A DNA stretch of 64,000 nt from contig JAKZZE010000001.1 of NCBI GenBank assembly GCA_024220505.1, positions 2,294,001 to 2,358,000 of the forward strand. Reading direction: 5' to 3'. A model generated the notes under the pieces. That model did no database searches. It was given only the letters and a program-made list of their open reading frames with translations, and was not told where the DNA came from. Origin of the DNA: Rhizopus arrhizus (taxonomy: Eukaryota > Mucoromycota > Mucoromycetes > Mucorales > Rhizopodaceae). A program made the position numbers and the translations under genes. Shown here one piece after another: positions 35,607-51,154 of this stretch. Every line of letters starts with the position of its first letter. The stretch's first letter is position 1.

Positions 35607-36059
35607 TCAGTATAGTGCCTCCTCCAATAACCTTATTCTTTTTTTCACACTGGCTAATTCTTCTTCATGCCATTTTTCTGTTGCTCTTAATTCCACAATG
35701 GCCCGTTTTACGTTTATTTTCCATGTATGAAGTTCGGCCATCGGTTGATGTTCAAGTTCAACAAGTGATTGAGGCTCAGGAGTTTGAGGCTCAGGAATTT
35801 GAGGTTCAGGAATTTGAGATTCAGGTTCAACGGAAGGTTGAGGTGTTTGTTCAGTATGAGGTTGAGGTTCGCGTTCAACAGAAGGTTGACGTTCAGCAGA
35901 CAGTTCAGACGGTGGGCCCGACGACGAAGCGAAAGGTAAAGCACGTTGGCTATAATGAACGATTTCGCCATTTGCAAGGATAGTAGGCTGGACTTGACAG
36001 TTGCTAATATGTTTGTTATGTCTAGTTTCGCTATACGGTGAAGTGATAACAGAAACCAA
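35607..36059 (-). CDS. Hypothetical Pro/Glu-rich protein with C-terminal coiled coil
   Basis: The frame gives 150 residues from an ATG at 36059. After a polar start (MVSVITSPYSETRHN) it has a Pro/Glu/Gln/Ser-rich repeat zone containing PEPQIPEPQTPEPQ. It closes with a predicted helix (AIVELRATEKWHEEELASVK KRIRLLEEALY) that looks like a genuine protein C-terminus. The opposite strand has an overlapping open frame made of the same repeats, which I consider its mirror. No family is recognised. It could be part of a repeat-derived gene. Confidence 0.45.
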   Translation of the reverse strand: MVSVITSPYSETRHNKHISNCQVQPTILANGEIVHYSQRALPFASSSGPPSELSAERQPSVEREPQPHTEQTPQPSVEPESQIPEPQIPEPQTPEPQSLVELEHQPMAELHTWKINVKRAIVELRATEKWHEEELASVKKRIRLLEEALY

Positions 36060-37044
36060 TTAATAGAAGACTGTAAAAGACTATTAATGTACAATAACAA
36101 CAAAATTAACAATATAAACTAGTTCTTGACTTCAATTGCTTGAACGTGCAAAAAGAATTTACTCGGCACCCAAAATTAATTTTAGCAGGAAGAAAGCCTT
36201 TTTTTTATTACTTTACAACAATTGATACTTTAGAATAACATATTAATATAAGATAATAGGGGAAAATATACAATTATAAAGGGAATGATGGTGATTTTTG
36301 ATAAATAAAGTAAATAGTGTATCAATTGAGTGTTCGTCTTCATGTTGATTTTTATGGTGTTCTTTTCTGTTTAGTGTGCTGGCACATTGGGTGAATAATG
36401 CGTCCAGAGATCGTCTTCTTGATGTATCCTGTGAGGGTAGAAAATAATAGATAAGAAAAATAATGTCGGCCAATTGTGACGTGTGACTTTTCAATTCCCG
36501 ATGCGGTGAAGCTGATTATTTTCCTTTCCCCTTATTTTCTTTTACATTTTCTTCAATAACGTCTGTTAGAGTTATCCAACCACACCGAAAAGCATGTCAT
36601 TCGAATCACCATGAAAAGGTGCATCTTTTGAATAAAAAATAAGCTTTAAAAATCAAAAAGGTATCAAAGGCGATTATCGACCAAAATCCGACTTTGTCAG
36701 ACTGTTACAGTTACTCCGTCCAAAACAAAAGATGATCTAATTTTGCTATTGTAGAAAACCGATGCAGTCAAATGACTTTTGAAATGAAGGAATGCAGAAC
36801 TATAGGAAAGATTGAAAAAATGTTAGACATAAAAAATTGCGATTATTAAAATAAAACAACTCTTGTTGTGTTTTTTTGCCACATGTTTGAGGCCAACGGT
36901 GTTAATGTTCAACGTAGGTTCATAGACTTGCTGGGATGTTTTTCCGCGTAGATCAATTCCTGAGATCCGAACCTGAAAGGTTGGTTTCCAGCAACTTGAA
37001 CATTTTGTTGGGTTTGCCATTATTAAAGAAGCAGGAATTTGATA
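36060..37044. other. Intergenic, no clear gene
   Basis: Two minus-strand open frames occur. 36243-36494 contains a His/Asn-rich stretch after an acceptor-like TACCCTCACAG. 36823-37020 starts MANPTKCSSCWKPTFQVRIS, with a Cys pair. Either may be an exon or relic, but neither could be extended into a gene. Confidence 0.35.
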
Positions 37045-37194
37045 AAAAAACCGCCCTTTGAAAAAATAAAAACCGCCTTTTGGGAAGAATTAAACCGCCC
37101 ATTGGATGAATCAAAACCGCCTTTTGGAAAAACTAAAACCGCCCTTTGGGAAAATTTATTAGCCGCACTTTTTTTAAAAAAACCGCCCTTTGGC
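37045..37194. repeat. 22-bp tandem array, seven units, core CCGCC
   Basis: CCGCC (once CCGCA) recurs at 37051, 37073, 37095, 37117, 37139, 37163 and 37183, that is, steps of 22, 22, 22, 22, 24 and 20. The unit is roughly AAAACCGCCTTTTGGGAAAA. It is the most GC-rich motif in an AT-rich region about 0.7 kb upstream of LEU2. Units differ by point changes, so the array is old or under selection for the core rather than freshly slipped. Confidence 0.85.
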
Positions 37195-37865
37195 GTTGGA
37201 ACGACTGTAAAAGGTGTAGCTTTGATTATTAAAAGCAGTTTTGTGTAACTGCGAATGGCATTAAACATTTTTTCATAAAATAAAATAGGTATGTAAATTC
37301 TTATAGGCTTAGTTCAATACACTCTATACATTCTCTCTCTTTCTCTCTGCGTATGCATTTGTTGGTATCTATGAAAGGAGATACTAGGAGTTTAGATATG
37401 ACTTTGAGTGGAATGACAATTTCAAAATAATAAATAATTGCGTATTATATTCAGCTGTCCAATAACATATCAATTTACAAATGTCTCTAATGTTATTTCA
37501 GAATGTGCAAATCAATTAAACAATAAGAAAAGGTTTGATGTTTGTGAAAATACAGTAAATGCAGTAATTTGTCTTCTTTTATGCAAAAAAAAAAGATTTA
37601 AAGCTAATTTCCTTTTCTTATTAAAGATGGTTGATAGCCCATATAAAATAATCAGCTTTGTATTCTTGAATGAGTAGAATTCTTTAGTGCTTAAACAGTA
37701 TTAGAGAAAAAAGCAGCTTTTTATCGGACCTTTAACAAATGTGATAAATGACTGTGATTGGATATTTTTGACATGAATCATTCTTATAAACCTCAAAAAA
37801 AAATAGATTTATTTGTTTATTTATTTATATTTCGCTATTCTTCTTCTCTTTTATAATAAAACAAA
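37195..37865. other. LEU2 upstream region
   Basis: AT-rich. Contains a CT-rich tract at about 37321-37350. No gene is supported; the open frame at 37438-37677 has no family signal. The last 60 bases before the ATG are T-rich with a TTTATTTATTTATAT stretch. Confidence 0.45.
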
Positions 37866-38990
37866 ATGTCCTCTAAAAAAGTATCTATTGTTTGCCTTCC
37901 TGGTGATGGCGTTGGTCCTGAAATTGTAGCTGAAGCAGTTAAAGTGTTAGAAATTATCTCAAAATATAGGTCTGCTGCTCTTGGTGTCGAATTCGAATTT
38001 AAGCATGAATTGATTGGTCTTGCTGCCATGGAAAAGACAGGTGAACCTCTTCCTGACTCTGCTCTTGATGCCTGTAAACAAGCAGATGCTATCCTTTTGG
38101 GTGCTGTTGGTGGTCTTCCTGGTGCACAAATAGGAAATGGTCCTCGTCCTGAACAAGGTCTTTTGAAACTTCGAAAAGAACTTGACTTGTACGCTAATTT
38201 GCGTCCTGTGTCATTTGCAGCTGAAAAGCTTTTGCATCTTTCTCCTTTGAAGGATCATGTTGTTAAAGGAACAAACTTTGTCTTTGTACGTGAACTGGTT
38301 GGTGGTATTTATTTTGGTGATCGTAAGGAAGCTGGTGAAGATGGAAAAGCTTATGATACTCTTCCTTACTCTAAGCCAGAAGTTGAGCGTGTTACAAGAT
38401 TAGCTGCCCTTTTAGCCAAGAAGCAATCACCTCCCGGTAAGATTCACTCTGTTGATAAGGCCAACGTGCTGGCTACTTCTAGACTCTGGCGTAAGACAGT
38501 AACAGAAACAATGGAAAATGAATTCCCTGAATTGGGCTTTGATCATCAACTTGTTGATTCTTGCGCTATGGCCATGGTCCAACGTCCTACAAGCCTTAAT
38601 GGTGTTGTATTAACTGAAAATATGTTTGGTGATATTCTTTCAGATGAAGCCTCTGTGATTGTCGGTTCTCTTGGTTTATTACCTTCTGCCTCTCTTAGTG
38701 GTCTTCCTGATGGCAATGGTAAATGTCTTGGTGTTTATGAACCCATTCACGGTTCTGCACCCGATATTGCTGGTCAAGGTATTGCCAACCCTGTTGCTAC
38801 TATTCTTAGTGCTGCTATGTTACTTAGATACTCTCTCGGATTTGAAAGTGAAGCAGTGGCAGTTGAAGAAGCTGTTCGTAAAGTATTAGATGCTGGTATC
38901 TATACTCGTGATCTTAAGGGTGATAAATCCACAGTTGAAGTTGGCAATGCAGTATGTGAAGAATTGGTAGAATTATTAAAATCTTTGTAA
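37866..38990 (+). CDS. LEU2: 3-isopropylmalate dehydrogenase
   Basis: Third leucine-specific step: NAD-dependent oxidation and decarboxylation of 3-isopropylmalate to 2-ketoisocaproate. Intronless, 374 residues, normal family length, and starts [20 protein letters not shown] with no targeting peptide, so cytosolic as in yeast. Substrate residues lie in [14 protein letters not shown]. Further family blocks are the metal-site segment [20 protein letters not shown] and the NAD-binding loop [19 protein letters not shown]. It diverges from ILV2 about 3.5 kb away, and its stop is only 14 bp from the convergent methyltransferase stop. Confidence 0.97.
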   Translation: MSSKKVSIVCLPGDGVGPEIVAEAVKVLEIISKYRSAALGVEFEFKHELIGLAAMEKTGEPLPDSALDACKQADAILLGAVGGLPGAQIGNGPRPEQGLLKLRKELDLYANLRPVSFAAEKLLHLSPLKDHVVKGTNFVFVRELVGGIYFGDRKEAGEDGKAYDTLPYSKPEVERVTRLAALLAKKQSPPGKIHSVDKANVLATSRLWRKTVTETMENEFPELGFDHQLVDSCAMAMVQRPTSLNGVVLTENMFGDILSDEASVIVGSLGLLPSASLSGLPDGNGKCLGVYEPIHGSAPDIAGQGIANPVATILSAAMLLRYSLGFESEAVAVEEAVRKVLDAGIYTRDLKGDKSTVEVGNAVCEELVELLKSL

Positions 38991-39004
38991 ATAATAAAAA
39001 CGTT

Positions 39005-39804
39005 TTATTTTCTCTTAAAAACAAATAATTTTAAACTTTGTCTGTTGTATTCTTCTCTTTTTGGATCATCCATAACTTCAGTAAATTCAAACTTCTTTTT
39101 TGCTAATTGAAAAAATCTTTTATCTGCTTTTCTTCTCTTTTTATAAGCTAAATAAATTAAAGTGTCTTTTGTTGATAAAGCCAAAAGTGTTTCAATTAAG
39201 GGTATAAAGGCAATTTCAAGATAAACACAATCCGAAGCTAATATCACATCTACATTGGATGATAACTTATTTGGTATTTCTTCTCCCCTATTAAGTTATA
39301 TTAGAATACACAATATAAAACATTTATTGTATTCATTTACCAGTTTAATATCTCTGCTTGTACTAAATGTTCTAATTTGTTTAATTTTATATTTTCCAAC
39401 ATTAAATTCATCATTGGCCTACATATTTGTATTAATAAATGTACGTCAATATGGCTTCTGTTACTTTACAGTTGATCCGTCAAAATAACTTTGTTTACTT
39501 TGGAGTATATTTTTGCAATAATCAAACCAACTAAGCCTGTACCAGAACCAAGTTCAATAACAGTTTTATTGGTTAAAAAGTCTTCAGATTCCTTTTGTTT
39601 CCAAATGAAATATTCAATCATAACATTGGCAGCCTCCCAAATCATACCACCACAGCCACCACTTGTATCTTGTGCCAAGAGAATAGGTGACTCTAAGCCT
39701 TCATAATAAGTGGAGCCAACTTGAGCAACTACCGATTGTCCACGATCTTGAACGATATCGAGACTATCAAAAAAGCTCTTGTCTTCTACTTCTGCTGATA
39801 ACAT
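39005..39804 (-). CDS. Lysine methyltransferase of METTL21/EFM6 type (MTase family 16)
   Basis: SAM-dependent protein-lysine methyltransferase, probably acting on elongation factor 1A or a chaperone. Exons: 39470-39804, 39341-39418 and 39005-39287, about 231 residues. The SAM motif I is VIELGSGTGLVGL. The upstream GGMIWEAANVMIEYF block and the post-I LTDQL are typical, as is the DCVYLEIAFIPLIETLLAL stretch. The end LAYKKRRKADKRFFQLAKKK F closely follows fungal EFM6 proteins. An in-frame ATG at 39948 would add 48 residues including a Phe/Pro-rich run from a T tract. I prefer MLSAEVEDKSFF at 39804 because conservation begins there. Confidence 0.85.
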
Positions 39805-40361
39805 ACGGTCGGAAGAAGAAAAGAAAAAAGGAAAAAAAAAAGGAAAAAAAAACGGTCCTTGATGCTTATCAAAATAATTCAGGTCTTTCTCCTTTTTCAA
39901 CTGAGATGATTTGCATAAAAGTGTTTCTTGTTTTGGCTTGTCACTCATCCATCTTTCTTTGGTTAGCTTTATTTTTATAAATTTAAGGCTACTGTAATAC
40001 ATTTATTTTTCCACAAAAAAGACATAAATGAACAGTGAGTCAATTACTATTAAATGAATTTGTCTGCTTTTTCTTCACTATCTACTATTTAATATTGAAA
40101 AGAAATAATATCAAGGCAAACCCCTAAACCAATGTAAAACAAAGTGTGTATTATTTAGTAAAATAAATTTATTGAATTCAAATTCAGACAATTAGATAAA
40201 CAGTGCTATTATGCGGACACCTGAATTAAAAGTCAAGATTGGCGGTGACATAGTAATAAGTGTCGGAGTGTAAATATGGAGCTGCTGTATCCATTAACAC
40301 ACACAGAGCTTTGTTTTCACTCTTTTGTTCTATTTTTGTATATCAAAAAGAAAGAAAGAAA

Positions 40362-41770
40362 ATGTCAATGGCCGTAAGTTTTTTTTTGTATTAAAATCAT
40401 GTTGCTTTATATACTAATACACGTAAAATAGAGTCTTTTTGGTTTGTCTGCCCCTTTAGACATTGAGATTAAATTTGATAATGAGGAGCAAAGAAAACAT
40501 TTAGAGGTTAAAGTAGAGAAAGACAGAAAAGAAAACTACCCAGTCTATCTTGATGGTGAAACCGTTGTTGGAAAGGTAAACTTGGGATATTTACATAACT
40601 AAGAGCAATGATAATAACAGTATAATAAAATATAGGTTAACATTAACTTGCGAGATGGGAAAAAGTTGGAGCATAACGGGATTAAAGTAGAGTTTGTTGG
40701 TAGCATAGGTAAAGGACATATAAAGAACAAGATCAACGTAATATTAAAAACGAATATGACAGAACTATTTTATGACAAGGGAAAATCACACGAGTTTTTG
40801 ACTTTATCTCAAGAACTTGCAGCTCCTGGTGAACTGCGTCAGAATACTACATTTGATTTTGAATTTAAGAAAGTCGAGAAACAATATGAATGCTATAATG
40901 GTATCAATGTGAAGCTTAGGTAAATTGGTGCTAATATTAAAAGGTACATGAACTAATAGAGTAAACATAGATACTTTATTAGAGTTACAGTAGCTCGTCG
41001 TTTAGCTGATACTATCAGAGAAAGGGATATTTGGGTGAATTCTTACAGAATGCCTATCGAGGTTAATAATTCTATTAAAATGGAAGTTGGTATTGAAGAT
41101 TGCCTTCATATTGAATTTGAATACAACAAATCCAAGTAAATGTTATTGTTATTGTTATATGCGTGTACGATCTAAATTATTTCTCAAGGTATTATTTAAA
41201 GGATGTTATTGTAGGAAAGATATACTTTTTACTAGTTCGTATCAAGATTAAAACGATGGAACTTTCTATTATCAGACGTGAAACAACTGGTGCTTGTAAA
41301 GTATTGTAGTTTTCATATTAAATGATACTAATTAAATATTTAGTACCCAATGTTTATAATGAAAGTGAAACAATTACTAAGTTTGAAATAATGGATGGTG
41401 CTCCTGTTAGAGGTAAAATAAGTAATTATATTCATGTAAATATAATAACAATTCGTAGGAGAAACAATTCCTATTCGTTTATTCCTTGGTGGATTTGAAT
41501 TAACACCCACTTTTAGAGGTTTACTTACTTAATATATGTTGCTACTATTACTAACATAAACAATAGACGTAAACAAAAAATTCTCTACAAGATATTATTT
41601 GAATCTGGTATTAATTGATGAAGAAAACCGTCGTTATTTTAAACAGCAAGAAATTACATTATTCAGACGGAAAGGTAATTGCTATTGTTCACACTTTCTT
41701 TTTCTCTTATTTAAATAATATTTATATAGTTGATGATGGATATCCACCTGATGATGATGATGAGGAATAA
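40362..41770 (+). CDS. VPS26: Retromer subunit VPS26
   Basis: Arrestin-fold subunit of the retromer cargo-recognition complex (VPS26-VPS29-VPS35) for endosome-to-Golgi recycling. Nine exons: 40362-40373, 40432-40575, 40636-40919, 40983-41135, 41189-41295, 41344-41412, 41459-41518, 41567-41674, 41730-41770; about 325 residues. Recognisable stretches are [84 protein letters not shown] and TRYYLNLVLIDEENRRYFKQ. The C-terminus is a short acidic DDDDEE tail. All intron phases fit. The tiny 12-bp first coding exon is supported by a strong GTAAGT donor. Confidence 0.94.
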
Positions 41771-41868
41771 TCATGATAATAAAGCATTAAATCATATAAT
41801 CTATCACAGAAAAAAAAAAGGATTTTTTATATAAAGCATAGACGCGCACACACACACATGCACGCACT

Positions 41869-42285
41869 TTATTCATCACCGTCACCAAGAAGAGCAAAAG
41901 GATTAACTATATTTTGATATTATTACTTTTGTATAACTACAAATAAGAAGAAACTTACAAGTCTTTTGTTTCTTTTCCTTTTCCTTCTTTCTGTCTTTTT
42001 CTTTTCTAAAGGACTGAACAACGTCACTTTGATTAGGAGTTCTAGTTACTCCTGGAATGAATGCCATCTTGACAGGAGGAAGTTTAGAAAAAGGACTACC
42101 AGCTAATGCCAAAAGGGTAGGACGATCATAAGAAACACGAGTTCCTAAAAGCATTTATTTTAGCTTCTCTTACAAAATGTTGACTTGAGCACAAGAAAAG
42201 CTTTTATTCTATTCGCATATTTTTTGTCTCTTTTTCTTTTTATTAGTGAGCATTTACCATTGGATTCACCTTGTTGAACAGCCAT
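41869..42285 (-). CDS. eIF4E-binding protein (4E-BP-like), small translational repressor
   Basis: Predicted to bind the cap-binding factor eIF4E and block eIF4G. Exons 42258-42285, 41959-42144 and 41869-41906 encode 83 residues. The second exon holds GTRVSYDRPTLLALAGSPFS, containing the canonical 4E-binding motif Y-x4-L-hydrophobic (YDRPTLL). It is followed by a spaced PP and FIPGVTRTPNQS, in the same order as GTR..YDR..L..SP..PP..IPGVT of animal 4E-BPs. A Lys/Glu-rich linker precedes the end TFNPFALLGDGDE. The size resembles animal 4E-BPs (about 100-120) more than yeast Caf20/Eap1. It is convergent with VPS26 and tandem with the SH3 gene. Confidence 0.8.
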
Positions 42286-42429
42286 GATCAAGAGATCTGT
42301 GAAAAGAAATTCTAACAATAACCACCCAGCAACAAAAAAAAATTTTATGTTCGGAGTTATGAATCAACACTTTCCATTTTTAGTAATCAATTGTTTATTT
42401 TGCAAAAAAAAAAAAAACTAAAAAAAAAA

Positions 42430-43507
42430 CTAAAAAATGGCACTTGCAGCTTGGCTACCAACTAAAAATAGAAACGAATTAGTTACAAGATATATGAAAA
42501 CCAAAATAAATGAGTCGACATACGTGTAGCACCAAAGCCCCATGTAGCAGCAGTAGCTACTTGACCACCAAATTTCTTTGTTAAGTTGGATACTTTGTTT
42601 TCTTTTTCTTCTTCTTGTTGTACTGCTACAGGCTGTTGCGGCTGTTGAGTATAAGCTTGAATAGGTGGAGGAGCATAAGATTGTACATTGTAGGGCTGCG
42701 AAGGTGGAGGAGGTTGATAAAGTGTAGTTGGAGGAGGTGGATAAACGTAAGGTTGATTGGGTGTAAAAGTAGGGGTATTGTTATCATGCATAGTAGTAGT
42801 AATTGGCTTGGATGGTGGTTGAGGACGTTTCGCCTTAATAGGAGGGCTAATAAAAAAATAAATAAATGATTACTATTATTATCATATGTCTTACGGTATT
42901 TTCTTGACATGGTTTTGAGGGAATATACCCGCCTTTCCATTAACTGCTCCTTTCCACCAGTCATCATTGACTACAGACAAATAAATATAAACGCATTAAA
43001 TACATGCATGCTTTACTTACCGTATTCAGTAACTTCAATAATATCACCTTGTTTAAATGATAAATCAGTTGTAGGATCTTCACCGTTATAGTCATATAAG
43101 GCCTCTACTGTTGCAATTGAACTGTTATTCTCTGTATAAGCAGGAGGGGGAGCTGTAGTAGGAACAGCAATAACTTTTTCAGGCTCAGGTTGTCTTGGAT
43201 TAATAACTGGAGAGGGCAACTTTACAGGCTGTTGCGACCAGTCATTTGTACGTCTAACAGGAAGCTTTGGTAAGCTATTATTTATTACTTCTCTTGATTG
43301 ATTTGTAGTTGAAGAAGTCGATTTACGAATAGGCAAAGGTGGTCTAGGCACATTGCTGCTATTCTCTGCAGATAAATGAGCTGGTAATAAAGATATAACT
43401 TCTTGATAAGTTTGGATATTTAAAAAGTTATTATCCTTTAAAAATGATAAGTCCTTAATGACTGACTCTAATATATGGTTTGCAATATGAACGTTGCTTT
43501 CTTCCAT
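42430..43507 (-). CDS. SH3-domain protein, Lsb1/Pin3 (Las17-binding) type
   Basis: Binds proline-rich partners such as WASP/Las17 in actin and endocytosis. Exons: 43021-43507, 42895-42970, 42524-42846, 42430-42461, about 305 residues. A helical N-terminus (MEESNVHIANHILESVIKDL) and Pro-rich linkers precede one SH3 domain: VEALYDYNGEDPTTDLSF, QGDIIEVTEYVNDDWWKGAV, then GKAGIFPQNHVKK. Then comes a Tyr/Pro/Gln-rich low-complexity tail (QPYVYPPPPTTLYQPPPPSQ) and a Gly/Ala C-terminus (KKFGGQVATAATWGFGAT, then LGSQAASAIF). Domain order agrees with Lsb1/Pin3 family proteins in fungi; the tail is prion-like in composition. Confidence 0.88.
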
Positions 43508-45749
<2,242 letters not shown>

Positions 45750-45858
45750 TGTGTGTAAACCATTAAAAATGAAAATAAAAAGTCCTTTTCTTTCAATCCA
45801 CATTTTATTACAAGTGTTTAGTGTTTAGTTGAAACAGTTTAAAAAAAAAAAGCCATGT

Positions 45859-47885
<2,027 letters not shown>

Positions 47886-48861
47886 TTCGAGTAAAGATAA
47901 AGGGGAAAAAACAATTTAAAGGCCCTCACTCTCATAGGGGCTGATCCGGAAAAAAAAAAAGACCAGGGTACCTTTTTTCATGCTTCAGCTGTTGACGTCT
48001 TAGATTAAATCCCCGCATACTTTATTCACATACACAATTGTTTCGGATCAAATCATTCATCTCTCATTCTTCTCACACACATGTATTACCTTGCGGGCTT
48101 ATCAATTGAAGATCTTTACGCCGAGGCATAAATTAGAATTGGACTGACGAATAAAACAAATGTCTTATCCAAAACAACTGATACAAATTTTCACAGTATA
48201 TAAATTAATAAAGTTTGAGTTGGCTTTAAGAATGAAACAATAGTACAGGATCGATCATCAGCATCGTTTAACTTTGATCAAAGACTTTATTAATGGATTA
48301 AACAAGATGAAGATGAATTTAAAAAGAAAAAGTCTATGCAAAACAAAGAAGGCATAGTTTGAATAGTAAACAAAACAAGTTTTGAGAAACATTTGATTTT
48401 AATATAAAATATGGAATTAAAAGCTTCTTTGTTCATTCATAACACATATAGTACTGCAAATTAATATAGTATTTAATAAACCTTTTCTTTATTCAGCCAA
48501 ATGAAAGAATTAAATAGTAAACAATATATGTTGACATGCGTTCTATCATATGATTGTCTGTTATGATTGTGCTTTGATACAACTCTTTTCAATTCACACT
48601 GGCAATATGTGCTTTTTTTTTTTAAGTATTCATTTAAAGTGATAGGAATCAATAATGGCACTGATAAAGTCTTGTATTTTGTAATTTGAAGAGAAGAATG
48701 ACAAGAAAGCACAATCAGTAAAATCAAAAGGACCATGAACCTTGAAAGATCACATTACATTGAATGGTTGAACAAGAGTCAAATGCCAGACTGATACACC
48801 AAATAACAATGGCTTATAAAAGAAAGATAATATCAAATATTACACATAGTACAACTAACGA

Positions 48862-49089
48862 ATGCTCACAAGGAGCAGTACAAACTCTCAATATAGCAAA
48901 AGCGCTTCAGTCATGACTAATATTGATAATAATCTTGTCAAGCAAGATTCAAACTTTAAATTAGCTTCATTTTATTTATCCATGAGTTCACAGACTATAC
49001 AAATTGACGAGCATGCAATGAAAACCTTAACTTCTTTAACAGACTCGTGTAAGTCATTCATCATCCTTCTCTCGCTGTGGAAATCGTAA
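48862..49089 (+). pseudogene. Coding-like fragment, possible retroelement relic
   Basis: The frame contains NIDNNLVKQDSNFKLASFYL and EHAMKTLTSLTDSCKSF, with normal amino-acid composition, helix-forming and without the low complexity of nearby open frames. It ends abruptly, and the downstream frame at 49214-49402 is also gene-like. I suspect a relic of a retroelement capsid-like ORF but cannot demonstrate it. Confidence 0.25.
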
Positions 49090-49926
49090 CAAGATGCCAA
49101 AGATAACAGAGTCAAACCAAGAACCACAAAATGTTGAAAGAGTCGACGGATAAATCTGTATATTTATAGCACAGACTTGATCAATTAATAGACAAAATTA
49201 TTTTGCGGGGAATATGGCAGTGTTTCATCAACTGGCCAAACGAGAAATAAAACAAAAGCAGCCAGGGACTTTTACAGTCAATTTATGTATGGAAAAATTG
49301 GTTAGTTCACCAATTGACAACAGAGCTTCTTTTATGGTTCAAATTCTGCTGTCTACATCATTTTCATCTCAAGCATTAAAGATCCAAAATATTGCACTCT
49401 AAAACGCTAGTGTTTCTTGCAACACAAAAGTGATCTCGATCTTGAAATGATGCAGAAGAAGCAACTTTGGTCCTACTGCACTAAATTCATCGATGCTACG
49501 CTTAGGAGCAACCAAGTAGAATGGCACACTAGCACAATTTGTTATGTAGCAAGATGAGTATTTTTATTTCCCTCTTTACTATCAGCTATTGCAGTAGAAA
49601 AAAAAAATATTTCAGCAGCAAACCTTTATTTTATTTTCTGAATTTGATCTTGGAAGGTTCTGTGAGTATATATCTAGTATTTCTTTACACAATTTACTTG
49701 CATGTCGTTGTTGGATATAATATACATTCTTGTATGCAAAATAAAGTTTGAAACCCAAATGTGCACAATGTATTAAGTTGTAATTTCTTTTTTAAAAACC
49801 ATAATTGATTAAGAGCGTTGCGCCAGGATTTACTAACGTTAATAATTCAATAAAGATATCCCTTTATTCTTTTGTCTTTATGAAACCCCCTTTCATAATT
49901 AGTTAGCCCTGAATTATTTGCCAAAC

Positions 49927-49931
<5 letters not shown>

Positions 49932-49967
<36 letters not shown>
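49932..49967 (+). repeat. A36 homopolymer
   Basis: Uninterrupted poly(A) run in the intergenic region; length is uncertain in an assembly. Confidence 0.8.
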
Positions 49968-49970
<3 letters not shown>

Positions 49971-50683
49971 TAAATACTAAAAGAGTGTATTTAACACAAG
50001 AACAATAGACTATTTCCAAGCATGATATATAAATCAATTACATCATACAAGTATCCGCTTCCTTTGAATCGTACAAAGCACTGGCTCTATTCTACAGTAG
50101 ATTCACCTGCCTTACCAAGAAGACAATGTTCAATTTAACCAAATATAAAAAATAATGCAAGGGGGGAGGAATCAATGAATTTCACTATTATTTATGCGGT
50201 CTGTGCAAAACAAAACGTCAGATGTGACCATAGAATGTAATCAAATTCTCCTTGATTTAATGACATTTGATTTGCGTATTTGATTAACTGAAATGGCGTT
50301 ACTCTACCAGCACAAGATATTTTTTTCTATAAACTACAATAAAAAAAAACATTTTACAGAAACAATGAAGCATACTTTTTTTAAGCATCTTTCAAATGCT
50401 CCAATCAGTGATAATTACAAAAGTTTTTGGTGAGCTGTCACTTTTCATTTTACCAAACTATTGAATAATTGCTTTCGGAATCATGAAACAAAAAGCCACA
50501 TGAACATTTAGTTTCAATCACTACCTTGTCAACTAAACTTTCTAAATTGTGTGTACTCAATTGAAATCACAATCCTTTTATCTTTTGAAAAAGCATACAA
50601 TTTCCAATTCAACAAGTATAAAGTGTTCACTCATGAAATATTGTATAAAAAAAGGTTACTTGTTTTTATTACAAATGAGGAAT

Positions 50684-51154
50684 TTAAGCTTCGTCATCGA
50701 CAACTTGGGTTTCAAGACCTGAAAGAAAAAATGAGTAAAAAGAAAAGAAAAGAGAGTGAACACTTACCCTTGAAAGAGGCGACGGGAACGTAGGTAACGT
50801 AAGAGTAAAGCTTTTCCTTGGCATTTTCATCATCGTTACGCTTACGAGCGATACGGACACGAATACGGTGGTTGATGTGCTTAACACCACGAGACCAGAG
50901 AGACTTGTTCAAAGCGGGATCAAGACGAACGTCCTTGGTACCCATGGCCTTTTCAGCGAAAGCCTTGACAGCCTTAACGGCGTGAGGAGTACGCTTTCTC
51001 AAAGATCTATACAATCATTAGTTTTGATCTCACTTTTTTTTTTTTTATATTTTATTTACCTGCCAAAGACGTGCTTGTGCAAGTGAATGGTGTATTCACG
51101 AGTGACAACATCAGCGAGAGTGGAACGCTTGGGGGTCTTTTGATCCTTGACCAT
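50684..51154 (-). CDS. RPL31: 60S ribosomal protein eL31
   Basis: Component of the large ribosomal subunit near the peptide exit tunnel. Exons 51060-51154, 50768-51006 and 50684-50718 give 122 residues, normal for eL31. Recognisable: TLADVVTREYTIHLHKHVFG, FAEKAMGTKDVRLDPALNKS and NHRIRVRIARKRNDDENAKE, ending GLETQVVDDEA. Immediately before the ATG is a TTAATTAATCCATTAAAG acceptor-like sequence, with a GTAAGTAACATG donor-like sequence about 50 bp upstream. This suggests a 5'-UTR intron, which is common in ribosomal protein genes. Confidence 0.95.

Larger units (their letters stand above)
47886..50683. other. Long intergenic region with possible repeat relics
   Basis: 2.8 kb without a supported gene. 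Open frames at 48862-49089 and 49214-49402 look moderately coding (listed below). An A36 run lies at about 49932-49967 and a G7 run at about 50161-50167. The first 300 bases are the FUM1 promoter. Confidence 0.4.

Noticed and set aside
35546..35983. 145-residue plus-strand open frame with Val/Gln/Glu repeats
   Set aside because: It is the mirror of the Pro/Glu-rich minus-strand frame, which has a more natural protein composition and C-terminal helix.
37045..37194. Regularly spaced repeats considered as a CRISPR array
   Set aside because: The unit is only 22 bp including its linker, there are no unique spacers of CRISPR length, and the host is eukaryotic.
49932..49967. Poly(A) runs as retroposon tails
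   Set aside because: Similar runs occur in introns, promoters and UTRs throughout the window, and no processed gene copy or target duplication adjoins this one.
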